Source: Rhodococcus sp. HM1
Lineage (GTDB): Bacteria; Actinomycetota; Actinomycetes; Mycobacteriales; Mycobacteriaceae
DNA length: 50,938 nt
Assembly (NCBI RefSeq): GCF_023218075.1
Contig: NZ_JALPTB010000048.1
Coordinates: 1-50,938, forward strand
Reading direction: 5' to 3'
Shown here piece by piece: positions 9,430 through 18,098 of this stretch. The notes under the pieces are model-generated. The model searched no databases, was not told the DNA's origin, and was given only the letters and a program-made list of their open reading frames with translations. Numbering within the stretch: position 1 is the stretch's first letter; every line of letters starts with the position of its first letter. A program made the position numbers and the translations under genes.

Positions 9430-9512
9430 GGGCGTCCGCTATATGACGCCCTCGTGGGATGCGGTGTTCTCCCGGCCGTGACCCCGAAGAATCCGGGTCG
9501 GAAGAACACCGC
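9430..9512 (-). promoter_or_regulatory. Two RNA hairpins in the rpsD-rpoA gap
   Basis: A seven-pair stem (GGGCGTC at 9430-9436 with GACGCCC at 9445-9451) sits just upstream of the rpoA ribosome-binding site. A ten-pair stem (GCGGTGTTCT at 9461-9470 with AGAACACCGC at 9503-9512) lies directly after rpsD, with an inner ACCC/GGGT pairing. They could be an attenuator, a partial terminator or an RNase processing site. Confidence 0.4.
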
Positions 9513-9526
9513 AGCGCATGTGCGCC

Positions 9527-10132
9527 TTACTTCGAGTAGTACTCGACGATCAGCTGTTCCTGCAGCGGGATGTCGATCTGCGCGCGCTCGGGGAGCTGGT
9601 GGACCAGCACCCGCAGACGCGAACCGACGACCTGCAGCCAACCCGGAACCGGGCGCTCGCCCAGGGTCTCGCGGGCGACCTGGAACGGCAGCGTGCTCAG
9701 CGACTTCTCGCGGACATCGATGATGTCGTACTGGGAGACGCGGTAGCTCGGGATGTCGACCTTCTTGCCGTTCACCAGGAAGTGGCCGTGCGTGACGAGC
9801 TGACGTGCCTGACGACGCGTGCGGGCGAGGCCGGCACGGTAGACGACGTTGTCCAGACGCGACTCGAGGATGGTCAGCAGAACCTCACCGGTCTTACCGG
9901 GACGGGAGGCGGCTTCCTCGTAGTAGCGGCGGAACTGCTTCTCCATGATGCCGTAGGAGAAGCGGGCCTTCTGCTTCTCCTGCAGCTGGAGCAGGTATTC
10001 GCTCTCCTTGATCCGCGCGCGGCCGTGCTGGCCCGGCGGGTAGGGGCGACGCTCGAACGCCTGGTCGCCTCCGACGAGGTCGACGCGGAGACGACGCGAC
10101 TTGCGGGTAACGGGACCGGTATAACGTGCCAT
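9527..10132 (-). CDS. rpsD: 30S ribosomal protein S4 (zinc-free form)
   Basis: 201 residues. MARYTGPVTRKSRRLRVDLV and RPYPPGQHGRARIKESEYLL are the S4 signature, and the S4 RNA-binding domain covers about residues 90-155. The N-terminal cysteines of zinc-binding S4 are absent, as in mycobacteria. S4 starts 30S assembly by binding 16S rRNA, and in E. coli it represses its own operon; a leader that could serve that role is noted at 11000-11090. It lies 24 bases downstream of rpsK. Confidence 0.97.
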   Translation of the reverse strand: MARYTGPVTRKSRRLRVDLVGGDQAFERRPYPPGQHGRARIKESEYLLQLQEKQKARFSYGIMEKQFRRYYEEAASRPGKTGEVLLTILESRLDNVVYRAGLARTRRQARQLVTHGHFLVNGKKVDIPSYRVSQYDIIDVREKSLSTLPFQVARETLGERPVPGWLQVVGSRLRVLVHQLPERAQIDIPLQEQLIVEYYSK

Positions 10133-10156
10133 TTTCTAGTACCTATTCCTTTCCCG

Positions 10157-10570
10157 TTAGACCCGACGCCGCTTGGGCGGACGGCAGCCGTTGTGCGGCT
10201 GGGGGGTGACGTCGGAGATGGTGCCGACCTCGAGGCCCGCGGCCTGGAGGGAACGGATCGCCGTCTCGCGGCCCGAGCCCGGGCCCTTCACGAAGACGTC
10301 GACCTTCTTGACACCGTGCTCCTGCGCCTTGCGGGCGGCGTTCTCGGCGGCGAGCTGCGCGGCGAACGGGGTCGACTTGCGCGAGCCCTTGAAGCCGACG
10401 TGGCCGGAGGACGCCCAGGAGATCACGTTGCCCTGCGGGTCCGTGATGGACACGATCGTGTTGTTGAAGGTGCTCTTGATGTGAGCAGCGCCGTGCGGAA
10501 CGTTCTTCTTGTCCCTGCGCCGTGCCTTCTGGGTCTTCTTCGGACCGGTGCTGCGTGACTTGGGAGGCAT
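10157..10570 (-). CDS. rpsK: 30S ribosomal protein S11
   Basis: 137 residues. The basic N-terminus ([20 protein letters not shown]) is followed by the conserved core [19 protein letters not shown] and the C-terminal [13 protein letters not shown] block, seen here as [19 protein letters not shown]11 forms part of the platform near the Shine-Dalgarno site. Its ATG shares one base with the rpsM stop (TAATG), so translation is probably coupled. Confidence 0.97.
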   Translation of the reverse strand: MPPKSRSTGPKKTQKARRRDKKNVPHGAAHIKSTFNNTIVSITDPQGNVISWASSGHVGFKGSRKSTPFAAQLAAENAARKAQEHGVKKVDVFVKGPGSGRETAIRSLQAAGLEVGTISDVTPQPHNGCRPPKRRRV

Positions 10571-10938
10571 TACTTCTTCTTTCCTGCGACGGTGCGCTTC
10601 GGACCCTTACGGGTGCGGGCGTTGGTCTTGGTGCGCTGTCCACGCACGGGCAGACCACGACGGTGTCGCAGGCCCTGGTAGCAGCCGATCTCGATCTTGC
10701 GGCGGATGTCCGCCTGGACCTCGCGGCGGAGGTCGCCCTCGACCTTGTAGGACTCCTCGATGTACTCGCGGAGCTTCGCCAGGTCCTCGTCCGAGAGGTC
10801 CTTGCTGCGCAGGTCCGGGCTCACGCCGGTTGCCGCCAGGATCTCCTTGGAGCGGGTACGGCCGATGCCGTAGATGTAGGTCAGTGCGATCTCCATCCGC
10901 TTTTCGCGGGGAAGATCGACACCTGCGAGACGTGCCAT
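10570..10938 (-). CDS. rpsM: 30S ribosomal protein S13
   Basis: 122 residues. The start at 10938 gives [20 protein letters not shown], the standard S13 N-terminus; the frame is open further upstream but without similarity. [14 protein letters not shown] and the C-terminal [17 protein letters not shown] are family blocks. S13 sits in the 30S head and contacts tRNA and the 50S subunit. It is first in the rpsM-rpsK-rpsD-rpoA-rplQ-truA run, behind a 227-base structured gap. Confidence 0.97.
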   Translation of the reverse strand: MARLAGVDLPREKRMEIALTYIYGIGRTRSKEILAATGVSPDLRSKDLSDEDLAKLREYIEESYKVEGDLRREVQADIRRKIEIGCYQGLRHRRGLPVRGQRTKTNARTRKGPKRTVAGKKK

Positions 10939-10999
10939 GAGTGGCATTCCTTTTCGGTGTGCGGAGGTCTGCTCCCAGCCCGTCCCCTGCGTCGAAGAA

Positions 11000-11090
11000 A
11001 CTGTGTGTCGACAAACACAGTGGGGCCCCGGCCTCCGAACCGGGGGTTGATCGCACAGCTTCCCGACGAATCGGGAATCGTAACCGTGCG
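11000..11090 (-). promoter_or_regulatory. Structured leader between rpmJ and rpsM
   Basis: The 227-base gap at 10939-11165 has no gene but several perfect hairpins: ACTGTGT/ACACAGT (11000-11006 and 11015-11021), CCCCGG/CCGGGG (11026-11031 and 11040-11045) and TTCCCGA/TCGGGAA with a four-base loop (11060-11066 and 11071-11077). CGCAC (11052-11056) and GTGCG (11086-11090) enclose the last one. A TACGAT hexamer (11077-11082, minus strand) could be a -10 box but has no good -35 partner. By position this could be a terminator/attenuator or an S4-responsive leader. Confidence 0.35.
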
Positions 11091-11165
11091 ACTGGTGCTG
11101 GAAGGTCTTCGTGCTCGTTGCCGAGCTGCTTGTTGCCAAGCCGATCTTCGCGAAGAAGAGTCGAT

Positions 11166-11279
11166 CTAGCCCTGACGCTGCTTGTGACGCAGGTTCTCGC
11201 AGATCACCATGACCCGGCCGTTGCGGCGGATCACCTTGCACTTCTCGCAGATCTTCTTGACGCTAGGCTGAACCTTCAC
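11166..11279 (-). CDS. rpmJ: 50S ribosomal protein L36 (zinc-binding form)
   Basis: 37 residues from a GTG start, reading [20 protein letters not shown] and ending [10 protein letters not shown]. Cys11, Cys14, Cys27 and His32 are the zinc ligands, so this is the C+ form; zinc-free paralogs replace it in some actinobacteria under zinc limitation. It lies between infA and rpsM, the usual order. Confidence 0.95.
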   Translation of the reverse strand: MKVQPSVKKICEKCKVIRRNGRVMVICENLRHKQRQG

Positions 11280-11371
11280 GTGCGTCCGATCTCCTGTATG
11301 TACGCCCCCGGACACGGCAAAAGACCGTGTCGAAGACATGGTTCTCCCCGACCGTGTAGCCGGGGAAGCTC

Positions 11372-11593
11372 TTACTTGTAGCGGTAGACGATGCGTCCGC
11401 GCGACAGGTCGTAGGGGGAGAGCTCCACGACAACCCGGTCCTCGGGCAGGATGCGAATGTAGTGCTGGCGCATCTTGCCACTGATGTGAGCCAAGACCTT
11501 GTGACCGTTCTCGAGCTCAATGCGGAACATCGCATTGGGCAACGGTTCGACAACACGGCCTTCGACCTCGATTGCCCCGTCTTTCTTAGCCAT
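11372..11593 (-). CDS. infA: Translation initiation factor IF-1
   Basis: 73 residues, a single S1-type OB fold: [20 protein letters not shown] and the C-terminal [16 protein letters not shown]. As far as I can recall it is essentially the mycobacterial sequence. IF-1 binds the 30S A site during initiation. The ATG at 11593 follows GGAGGA closely. The promoter proposed at 11711-11739 would drive infA-rpmJ, leaving a leader of about 110 bases. Confidence 0.97.
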
Positions 11594-11710
11594 ATCCTCC
11601 GCGATCCGTCGTTCGGTGTGTGGTTGCATCGGCATCCGATACCGTGACGCTCGGCGAGTCCCGGTTCACGGGCGAGCCGATCACCGGAGCGCAGAGCGCA
11701 CCACCGATCA

Positions 11711-11739
11711 ATCGTACGGGAAGTTTCCCACCTGGCCAA
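11711..11739 (-). promoter_or_regulatory. Candidate promoter of infA-rpmJ
   Basis: On the minus strand TTGGCC (11734-11739) and TACGAT (11711-11716) are separated by exactly 17 bases, fitting the sigma-A-type pattern TTGnnn-17-TAnnnT. The spacer contains the palindrome GGGAA-GT-TTCCC (11718-11729), a possible operator. It lies in the divergent infA/dtd gap. Confidence 0.45.
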
Positions 11740-11765
11740 ATAAGCCGACATGAGGAGGACCGCGG

Positions 11766-12203
11766 GTGCGGGCACTGGTTCAACGGGTCACGACGGCGGC
11801 GGTGTCGGTGGACGGCACCGAGGTCGCGCGCATCTCCCCCGCCGAAGGCGGACACGGACTGCTCGTTCTCGTCGGCGTCACGCACGACGACGACGCCGCG
11901 AAGGCCGCGACCCTGGCCCGGAAGGTGTGGACGATGCGGATCCTCGAGGACGAGAGATCCGCGTCCGATCTGGGTGCTCCGCTGCTGGTCGTCAGCCAGT
12001 TCACGCTGATGGCCGACACCCGGAAGAGCCGGCGCCCGTCGTGGTCGGCGGCGGCACCGCGTCCGGTCGCCGAACCTCTCGTCGACGAGTTCGTCGCGGC
12101 CCTGCGCGCTCTCGGAGCCGAGGTCGCCACCGGAGTGTTCGGCGCGCACATGGAGGTGAGCCTCGTCAACGACGGCCCGGTGACCCTCCTGCTCGAGGTG
12201 TGA
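11766..12203 (+). CDS. dtd: D-aminoacyl-tRNA deacylase
   Basis: 145 residues, normal for the family. It hydrolyses D-amino acids (and glycine) mischarged on tRNA. It opens [17 protein letters not shown], has the active-site block [17 protein letters not shown], and ends with the [11 protein letters not shown] strand that carries the Gly-Pro motif reaching across the dimer. The GTG start follows AGGAGGA at ideal spacing. It is the only plus-strand gene inside the translation superoperon, divergent from infA and convergent with map. Confidence 0.95.
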   Translation: MRALVQRVTTAAVSVDGTEVARISPAEGGHGLLVLVGVTHDDDAAKAATLARKVWTMRILEDERSASDLGAPLLVVSQFTLMADTRKSRRPSWSAAAPRPVAEPLVDEFVAALRALGAEVATGVFGAHMEVSLVNDGPVTLLLEV

Positions 12204-12222
12204 GCTGCCTCCCCCATCCGAG

Positions 12223-12267
12223 CGAATGTACCGTTCGTCTCCTTCAATCGATCGAACGGTACATTCG
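12223..12267. terminator. Perfect 15-base inverted repeat between convergent dtd and map
   Basis: CGAATGTACCGTTCG (12223-12237) and CGAACGGTACATTCG (12253-12267) are exact reverse complements around a 15-base spacer. Lying between two converging genes, it most simply serves as a bidirectional terminator. The arm is only about half GC, unlike the other hairpins here, so a protein-binding site is an alternative. Confidence 0.45.
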
Positions 12268-12290
12268 GTCGGAAAAGCAGGGCTCTGCGA

Positions 12291-13088
12291 TTACTCGGGG
12301 CGGAGCGTGAGGATGCGCGGCCCGTCCTCGGTGACCGCGACGGTGTGCTCCCAGTGCGCGGCCCGGCTGCCGTCGGTGGTCACGACGGTCCACTTGTCCT
12401 CGAGCACTTCGGTGTCGTACGTGCCGAGCGTGAGCATCGGCTCGATCGCGAGCACCGATCCGACGACCAGACGCGGACCCTTGCCGGGCGCGCCCTCGTT
12501 CGGAAGGAACGGGTCCATGTGCATTTCGCGGCCGATGCCGTGACCGCCGTATCCGTCGACGATCCCGTAGCTGCGGCCGTGCAGCTTCTCCGCGGCGTGG
12601 GTGCCGAGTTCGATCGCGTGCGAGACGTCGGTGAGCCGGTTGCCGGGAAGCATCGCGGCGATGCCGGCCTCCATCGACAGCCGCGTCGCCTCGCTCAGAT
12701 CGGCGTCGGCCTGCGACAGCTCACCGACGCCGAACGTCCACGCCGAATCGCCGTGCCATCCGTCGAGAATCGCCCCGCAGTCGATGGACACGAGGTCGCC
12801 CTCGGCGAGGATGTCGTCGGCGGACGGGATGCCGTGGACGACGCGGTCGTTCACCGACGAGCAGATCGAACCGGTGAACCCGTGGTAGCCCAGGAACGAC
12901 GGGACGGCCCCCGCATCGCGAATGACCGCCTCCGCCACCCGGTCGAGCTCGAGGGTGCTGACACCGGGCTTCGCGGCGTCGCGCACCGCGACGAGCGCGG
13001 CCCCGACGATCGCGCCCGCAGCCGCCATCGCGTCCAGTTCACCGGACGTGCGGAACGGGACGACCTTGCGCTTGCGCCCGAAACCCAT
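12291..13088 (-). CDS. map: Type I methionine aminopeptidase
   Basis: 265 residues. It removes the initiator methionine from nascent proteins. The five dinuclear-metal ligands are all visible: Asp103 (SIDCGA), Asp114 (HGDSAW), His183 (GGHGIG), Glu216 (AIEPML) and Glu247 (WEHTVAV); His86 in VVHGIP is the usual substrate-side histidine. There is no N-terminal zinc-finger or SH3-binding extension, so this is the short bacterial type. It lies 23 bases downstream of adk in the secY-adk-map run. Confidence 0.96.
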   Translation of the reverse strand: MGFGRKRKVVPFRTSGELDAMAAAGAIVGAALVAVRDAAKPGVSTLELDRVAEAVIRDAGAVPSFLGYHGFTGSICSSVNDRVVHGIPSADDILAEGDLVSIDCGAILDGWHGDSAWTFGVGELSQADADLSEATRLSMEAGIAAMLPGNRLTDVSHAIELGTHAAEKLHGRSYGIVDGYGGHGIGREMHMDPFLPNEGAPGKGPRLVVGSVLAIEPMLTLGTYDTEVLEDKWTVVTTDGSRAAHWEHTVAVTEDGPRILTLRPE

Positions 13089-13111
13089 GTCGAACTCCTC
13101 GGTCCTGCTTG

Positions 13112-13657
13112 TTACTTGCCGAGCGCAGCGAGTGCGCGGGCGTTGATCTCCTCGACCTCACCGACCGCATCGACCGTGACGAGCGAATCGGCGTAGTAGT
13201 CGAGCAGCGGCGCGGTCTCCTCGCGGTACACCCGGAGGCGGTTGCGGATCACGTCTTCCTTGTCGTCGGCGCGACCGCGGGCGAGCATCCGCTCGACGAC
13301 GATATCCTCGTCGATCTCGAAGGACAGCACGCCGTCGAGGGCGGTGTCGAGATCCTTGAGGATCGACTCGAGTTCGCGGGCCTGCTCCACGCTGCGGGGG
13401 AACCCGTCGAGCAGGAAGCCGTTCGCCGCGTCGGGCTCGGCGAGGCGAGCGCGCACCATGTTGTTGGTGATCTCGGCGGGCACGAGCTCGCCGGCGTCGA
13501 TGTACTTCTTGGCCTCGACGCCGAGCGGGGTGCCCTGGCCGATGTTGGCGCGGAAGAGATCGCCGGTCGAAATGGCAGGGACGCCGAGCTTCTCCGACAG
13601 GATTGCGGCCTGCGTGCCCTTGCCGGCACCGGGAGGACCGAGGAGTACAAGTCTCAC
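13112..13657 (-). CDS. adk: Adenylate kinase (short-lid form)
   Basis: 181 residues, interconverting ATP + AMP and 2 ADP. The P-loop GPPGAGKGT is at residues 7-15, and DGFPRS and the [16 protein letters not shown] region are further signatures. The lid is the short, zinc-free type, matching the 181-residue mycobacterial enzyme. The GTG start overlaps the secY stop by four bases (GTGA), implying coupled translation. The frame is open upstream but that part is antisense noise within secY. Confidence 0.96.
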   Translation of the reverse strand: MRLVLLGPPGAGKGTQAAILSEKLGVPAISTGDLFRANIGQGTPLGVEAKKYIDAGELVPAEITNNMVRARLAEPDAANGFLLDGFPRSVEQARELESILKDLDTALDGVLSFEIDEDIVVERMLARGRADDKEDVIRNRLRVYREETAPLLDYYADSLVTVDAVGEVEEINARALAALGK

Positions 13658-14967
13658 TTGAGGAACCCTTCGTAGTTGCGCTGCATGAGTTGACTTTCGA
13701 TCTGCTTGACAGTGTCCAGCGCGACACTGACGAGAATGAGCACCGCTGCGCCGCCGAAGATGCTCGACGCGGTCTGGCCACCGGACAGGAAGAAGTGCGG
13801 AAGCGTGGCGATGAGACCCAGGTACAGCGCGCCCGGCACGGTGATGCGATTGAGCACGTACGTGAGGTAGTCCGCGGTGGGTCGGCCGGGACGGATGCCG
13901 GGGATGAACCCGCCGTACTTCTTCATCTCGTCGGCGCGTTCCTCCGGATTGAAGGTGATCGCGACGTAGAAGAAGACGAAGAACACGATCAGCGCGAAGT
14001 AGATCGCGATGTAGACGGGGTTGTTCGGATTGACGAGGTACTCGTTGATGAACCGCTGCCACCAGCTCGGATCGGTCGCCGTGCTCGCACCGGTGAGCTG
14101 CGCGATGAGGTTCGGCAGGTACAGCAGGGACGACGCGAAGATCACCGGGATGATGCCGGCCTGGTTGACCTTCAGCGGCAGGTAGGTCGACGAGCCGCCG
14201 TACATGCGGCGCCCGACCATGCGCTTGGCGTACTGCACCGGGATCCGGCGCTGGCCCTGCTCGACGAACACCACGCCGGTGATGATCGCCAGAGCGACGA
14301 CGCACACGATCGCGAAGACGAGGCCGCCGCGGGATTCGAGGATCATGTTCCCCTCGGACGGCAGGCGCGAGGCGATACCGGAGAAGATCAGCAGCGACAT
14401 GCCGTTGCCGACACCGCGCTCGGTGATGAGCTCACCGAACCACATGACCAGCGCCGCGCCCGCCGTCATCACGAGCACGATGACGACCATGCCGAAGATG
14501 CTGTCGTCGGCCAGGATCGGTTCGGAACATCCCTGCAGGAGCTGCCCTCGCGCGGCGAGCGCCACGATGCCGGTCGACTGCAGCACCGCCAATGCGATCG
14601 CCAGATAGCGGGTGTACTGCGTCATCTTCGCCTGACCGGACTGGCCCTCCTTGCGGAGTTCCTCGAACCGGGGAATCACGACGGTGAGCAGCTGCACGAT
14701 GATGCTGGCCGTGATGTACGGCATGATGCCGATCGCGAACACCGACAGCTGCAGCAGCGCGCCGCCGGAGAACAGGTTGATCAGCGAGTAGATGCCCGCC
14801 TGTTCGCCTCCGGAGATCTGGTCGATGCAGGCGCGGACGTTTCCGTAGTCGACGCCCGGGGACGGCAGCGTCGCACCGAGCCGGTACAACGCGACCAGTC
14901 CGATCGCAATGAGGATCTTCCGCCTCAGGTCCGGGGTCCTGAGGGCCGAAACGAAGGCGGAAAGCAA
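13654..14967 (-). CDS. secY: Preprotein translocase channel subunit SecY
   Basis: 437 residues with ten predicted membrane helices, the pore of the Sec translocon. It opens [20 protein letters not shown]; the plug/helix 2 region is [20 protein letters not shown], and the cytosolic loop [17 protein letters not shown] contacts the ribosome or SecA. The start is a TTG behind an AGGAGGA site. It is separated from rplO by 272 bases with two terminator-like hairpins and a possible promoter, so secY-adk-map may be an independent unit. Confidence 0.97.
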   Translation of the reverse strand: MLSAFVSALRTPDLRRKILIAIGLVALYRLGATLPSPGVDYGNVRACIDQISGGEQAGIYSLINLFSGGALLQLSVFAIGIMPYITASIIVQLLTVVIPRFEELRKEGQSGQAKMTQYTRYLAIALAVLQSTGIVALAARGQLLQGCSEPILADDSIFGMVVIVLVMTAGAALVMWFGELITERGVGNGMSLLIFSGIASRLPSEGNMILESRGGLVFAIVCVVALAIITGVVFVEQGQRRIPVQYAKRMVGRRMYGGSSTYLPLKVNQAGIIPVIFASSLLYLPNLIAQLTGASTATDPSWWQRFINEYLVNPNNPVYIAIYFALIVFFVFFYVAITFNPEERADEMKKYGGFIPGIRPGRPTADYLTYVLNRITVPGALYLGLIATLPHFFLSGGQTASSIFGGAAVLILVSVALDTVKQIESQLMQRNYEGFLK

Positions 14968-15039
14968 AGATCCTCCTGGCAGGCCGGGCGGGGACGACGG
15001 GTCATGGGTACCACCCGTCGGACGGTGGACAACTCTTGA

Positions 15040-15048
15040 ACTCTAACA
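15040..15048 (-). promoter_or_regulatory. Candidate extended -10 promoter of secY-adk-map
   Basis: The minus strand reads TGTTAGAGT, an extended -10 element (TGn-TAnnnT), 70-80 bases before the secY start. No convincing -35 box lies upstream, which is tolerated with an extended -10. It sits downstream of the two hairpins after rplO, where a new promoter would be needed. Confidence 0.3.
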
Positions 15049-15097
15049 GTGCGGCCCGGTGAGGCGACCACGCGAGGGGGCCTCGCACAACACCGGG

Positions 15098-15123
15098 CGC
15101 GTGGCCCGATACAGGGCCACGCG
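15098..15123 (-). terminator. Hairpin in the rplO-secY gap (distal)
   Basis: CGCGTGGCCC and GGGCCACGCG form a perfect ten-pair stem with the loop GATACA. It is the second hairpin after rplO. It has no T-tract. Confidence 0.45.
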
Positions 15124-15168
15124 GACGCAAGGACGTGCCCGTAAGGGTACGTCAGCAACTCGAAACGA

Positions 15169-15210
15169 CGAACGGCCGCACCGCAGCGGTAGCTGCAGCG
15201 CGGCCGTTCG
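15169..15210 (-). terminator. Hairpin downstream of rplO
   Basis: CGAACGGCCGC and GCGGCCGTTCG form a perfect eleven-pair stem 30 bases after the rplO stop. The 20-base loop contains its own small CCGC/GCGG fold. It is the likely terminator or attenuator at the end of the rpsH-rplO group. Confidence 0.5.
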
Positions 15211-15239
15211 AGAGCCGTGCACGGGCACGAGCGAACAGG

Positions 15240-15683
15240 TCAGGCCTGAACGGTCGCGGTGCCGCCGGCTGCGGTGATCTTCTCCTTGGCGGAGCCGGAG
15301 AACTTGTCCGCGGTCACCTGAGCGGCCACGGAGATCTCGCCCTCGCCGAGCACCTTCACGAGCTGGTTCTTGCGAACCAGGCCCTTGGCGACGAGCTCGT
15401 CGACGCCGATGGTGCCGCCCTCGGGGAACACACGAGCGATGTCGCCGACGTTGACGACCTGGTACTCGGTGCGGAAGGCGTTCTTGAAGCCCTTGAGCTT
15501 CGGAAGCCGCATGTGCAGCGGCATCTGGCCACCCTCGAAGGCCGCCGAGACGTTCTTACGCGCCTTGGTGCCCTTCGTACCGCGGCCTGCGGTCTTGCCC
15601 TTCGAACCTTCACCGCGGCCGACGCGGGTCTTGTCCGTCTTCGCGCCCGGAGCGGGGCGGAGGTGGTGCAGCTTGATGGTCAT
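15240..15683 (-). CDS. rplO: 50S ribosomal protein L15
   Basis: 147 residues. The Gly/Lys/Arg-rich N-terminus ([20 protein letters not shown]) threads into 23S rRNA, and the globular half carries [20 protein letters not shown]. It is a late 50S assembly protein. It lies two bases downstream of rpmD and is followed by two strong hairpins. Confidence 0.97.
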   Translation of the reverse strand: MTIKLHHLRPAPGAKTDKTRVGRGEGSKGKTAGRGTKGTKARKNVSAAFEGGQMPLHMRLPKLKGFKNAFRTEYQVVNVGDIARVFPEGGTIGVDELVAKGLVRKNQLVKVLGEGEISVAAQVTADKFSGSAKEKITAAGGTATVQA

Positions 15684-15685
15684 TC

Positions 15686-15865
15686 TCAGACCTCCTCAAC
15701 CGTGACGAGGTGACGCACCACGTTGATCAAGCCGCGGTTCTGCGCGTTGTCCTCACGCACGACGGACTGGCGGATCTTCCGCAGGCCGAGGGTGCGCAGG
15801 CTGTCACGCTGGTTCGACTTGGCGCCGATGGTGCTCTTGATCTGGGTGATCTTCAGCTCTGCCAT
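15686..15865 (-). CDS. rpmD: 50S ribosomal protein L30
   Basis: 59 residues: [20 protein letters not shown], then [17 protein letters not shown] and a C-terminal [11 protein letters not shown], the full-length bacterial L30. The ATG shares one base with the rpsE stop (TAATG), which decides this start over the longer open frame. Confidence 0.96.
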   Translation of the reverse strand: MAELKITQIKSTIGAKSNQRDSLRTLGLRKIRQSVVREDNAQNRGLINVVRHLVTVEEV

Positions 15866-16515
15866 TAGTTCACGCTCCCAGCAGCCTGTGCACGCGCACG
15901 CAGCATGCCGGCCGGAGCCACGTCCTCGAGGGCCAGACCGCGGCGAGCCGCGACTTCCTCCGGACGCTGCAGCTGCTTGAGGGCAGCCACGGTCGCGTGC
16001 ACGACGTTGATGGCGTTGTCGGAGCCGAGCGACTTCGACAGGATGTCCTGGATGCCTGCGCACTCGAGCACGGCACGCACCGCGCCACCGGCGATCACAC
16101 CGGTACCGGGGCTGGCGGGACGCAGCAGGACGACACCTGCAGCGGCCTCACCCTGCACCGGGTGGGTGATGGTCTTGCCGATGAGCGGGACGCGGAAGAA
16201 GCCCTTGCGAGCCTCCTCGACACCCTTCTGAATGGCCGCGGGAACTTCCTTGGCCTTGCCGTAGCCGACGCCGACCAGGCCGTTGCCGTCGCCCACGATC
16301 ACCAGAGCGGTGAAGCTGAAGCGACGACCGCCCTTGACGACCTTCGACACACGGTTGATCGAGACGACACGCTCGATGTAGTTCGACTTCTCGGCGGCGG
16401 CGCCGCCACGCGAGTCGCGATCGCGGCGGTCGCGACCACCACGGTTGTCCCCGGTGTTGGGGCCACTCTGTCCGGCGGGGCCGTTGCCGCCGTCACGCCG
16501 CTGACGTCCCGGCAT
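15865..16515 (-). CDS. rpsE: 30S ribosomal protein S5 with Gly/Arg-rich extension
   Basis: 216 residues. About 40 Gly/Arg/Asp-rich residues precede the double-stranded RNA-binding domain ([20 protein letters not shown]), as usual in actinobacteria. [20 protein letters not shown] is the S5 signature. S5 helps with decoding fidelity and mRNA unwinding at the entry channel. It lies 31 bases after rplR and overlaps rpmD by one base. Confidence 0.97.
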   Translation of the reverse strand: MPGRQRRDGGNGPAGQSGPNTGDNRGGRDRRDRDSRGGAAAEKSNYIERVVSINRVSKVVKGGRRFSFTALVIVGDGNGLVGVGYGKAKEVPAAIQKGVEEARKGFFRVPLIGKTITHPVQGEAAAGVVLLRPASPGTGVIAGGAVRAVLECAGIQDILSKSLGSDNAINVVHATVAALKQLQRPEEVAARRGLALEDVAPAGMLRARAQAAGSVN

Positions 16516-16546
16516 CAGGCGTTCCTTCCGTTCGAAAAAATGGTCA

Positions 16547-16957
16547 TCAGAACTTCAACCCGCCTTCGCGAGCCGCGTCCGCGAGGGCCGCGATGCGGCC
16601 GCTGTAGGTGTGGCCGCCGCGGTCGAAGACCACAGCTTCCACGCCCGCAGCCTTCGCGCGCTCGGCGATCAGCTGACCGACCTTGGCGCCACGGGCCTTC
16701 TTGTCGCCCTCGAGGGCGCGGACATCGGCTTCGATCGTCGACGCAGCTGCGATGGTCGTACCCGTCAGGTCGTTGACCAGCTGCGCGTGCAGGTGACGCG
16801 ACGACCGGTTGACGACGAGACGCGGACGATCTGCGGTGCCCGAGATCTTCTTGCGGAGACGGAAGTGACGACGCGTCTTCGACAGCCGGCGCGTGGTGGA
16901 CACGTCCTTGCCGCGCGGGATGCGCTTGGCCTTCTGGTTCTCTGTCTGCTCGCTCAT
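16547..16957 (-). CDS. rplR: 50S ribosomal protein L18
   Basis: 136 residues from the ATG at 16957 ([20 protein letters not shown]). The core [35 protein letters not shown] and [20 protein letters not shown] is typical; L18 binds 5S rRNA. A GTG six bases upstream (16963) overlaps the rplF stop as GTGA and has a better-spaced GGAAAG site, so the protein may instead have 138 residues. Confidence 0.95.
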   Translation of the reverse strand: MSEQTENQKAKRIPRGKDVSTTRRLSKTRRHFRLRKKISGTADRPRLVVNRSSRHLHAQLVNDLTGTTIAAASTIEADVRALEGDKKARGAKVGQLIAERAKAAGVEAVVFDRGGHTYSGRIAALADAAREGGLKF

Positions 16958-16959
16958 GA

Positions 16960-17499
16960 TCACTTACCCGTCTTTCCGACCTTGCGACGGACCTGCTCAC
17001 CCTCGTAGCGGATGCCCTTGCCCTTGTAGGGGTCGGACTTGCGCAGACGACGGATGTTGGCCGCGATCTGGCCGACCTTCTGCTTGTCGATACCCGAGAT
17101 CGAGAACTTCGTCGGGGTCTCGACCGCGAAGGTGATGCCCTCCGGGGCCTCGATGAGCACCGGGTGGCTGTAGCCGAGCGAGAACTCGAGGTCCTGGCCC
17201 TTGAGCGCCACGCGGTAACCGACGCCGAAGATCTCCATCTTGGTGGTGTAGCCCTGGGTCACACCGACGATGAGGTTCTGCACGAGGGTGCGCGACAGAC
17301 CGTGCAGCGCACGGCTGCGACGCTCGTCGTTGGGGCGGGTGACCTGGAGCGCGCCGTCCTCACCCTTCGCGATGGCGATGGGCTCGGCGATCGTCAGCGA
17401 CAGGTTGCCCTTGGGGCCCTTGACGGCGACGTCCTGGCCGTCGATGGTCACCTCGACGCCGGCGGGGACGGTAACGGGAATCTTTCCGATACGCGACAT
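16960..17499 (-). CDS. rplF: 50S ribosomal protein L6
   Basis: 179 residues: [20 protein letters not shown] at the start and the C-terminal signature [20 protein letters not shown]. Two repeated alpha/beta domains bind the base of the L7/L12 stalk region. The start at 17499 follows a GGGAGG site 13 bases after the rpsH stop. Confidence 0.97.
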   Translation of the reverse strand: MSRIGKIPVTVPAGVEVTIDGQDVAVKGPKGNLSLTIAEPIAIAKGEDGALQVTRPNDERRSRALHGLSRTLVQNLIVGVTQGYTTKMEIFGVGYRVALKGQDLEFSLGYSHPVLIEAPEGITFAVETPTKFSISGIDKQKVGQIAANIRRLRKSDPYKGKGIRYEGEQVRRKVGKTGK

Positions 17500-17512
17500 G
17501 TGTTGGCCTCCC

Positions 17513-17911
17513 TTACCAGACGTAGGCGAGGACTTCCCCGCCCACTCCCTGCTTGGCCGCCTGGCGATCGGTGAGCAGGCCGGAGGACGTGGAGATGATC
17601 GCCACGCCGAGGCCGCCCAGGACCTTGGGCAGGTTGGTGGACTTCGCGTACACGCGCAGGCCGGGCTTCGACACGCGGCGCACACCGGCGAGGCTGCGCT
17701 CGCGGGAAGGCCCGTACTTGAGGTCGACGACGAGGGTCTTGCCCACCTCGGCATCCTCGGTGCGGAAGTCGGCGATGTAGCCCTCACGCTTGAGGATCTC
17801 GGCGATGTTCGCCTTGATCTTCGAGTGGGGCAGCTTCACCTGATCGTGGTACGCCGTGTTGGCGTTGCGCAGACGCGTCAAGAAGTCTGCGATGGGGTCG
17901 GTCATGGTCAT
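17513..17911 (-). CDS. rpsH: 30S ribosomal protein S8
   Basis: 132 residues from [20 protein letters not shown]; a second ATG two codons in is possible. [20 protein letters not shown] and GGEVLAYVW are the family C-terminal blocks. S8 organises the central 16S domain and in E. coli represses the spc operon. It is preceded by a 187-base gap with two strong hairpins, so it may head a separately controlled group. Confidence 0.97.
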   Translation of the reverse strand: MTMTDPIADFLTRLRNANTAYHDQVKLPHSKIKANIAEILKREGYIADFRTEDAEVGKTLVVDLKYGPSRERSLAGVRRVSKPGLRVYAKSTNLPKVLGGLGVAIISTSSGLLTDRQAAKQGVGGEVLAYVW

Positions 17912-18013
17912 AGCTGACCTGTTCACCTTTCTCGCTGCGGTTCCCATACAACACCGACGCCGCGACGTGGTCGCGGTTCCGGCCGTGGGCCTACAACGAA
18001 CTTGGTTTCGTGT

Positions 18014-18043
18014 GGGTCCGATCTGCGAGAACGGATCGGACCC
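18014..18043 (-). terminator. Second hairpin in the rpsN-rpsH gap
   Basis: GGGTCCGATC and GATCGGACCC make a perfect ten-pair stem with a ten-base loop. It is followed on the minus strand by the region that would hold an rpsH promoter or leader. Confidence 0.45.
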
Positions 18044-18059
18044 CTGACGGGTGTGAGGA

Positions 18060-18089
18060 CGGGCGGGTCACGCAGTGGCGACCCGCCCG
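18060..18089 (-). terminator. Hairpin directly after rpsN
   Basis: CGGGCGGGTC and GACCCGCCCG form a perfect ten-pair GC-rich stem around a ten-base loop, starting nine bases after the rpsN stop. Confidence 0.5.
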
Positions 18090-18098
18090 CCGTTCACG

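Noticed and set aside
16957..16963. GTG at 16963 as the rplR start
   Set aside because: It is possible and has a better-spaced site, but the ATG six bases later gives the more usual N-terminus; I kept the ATG and recorded the alternative.
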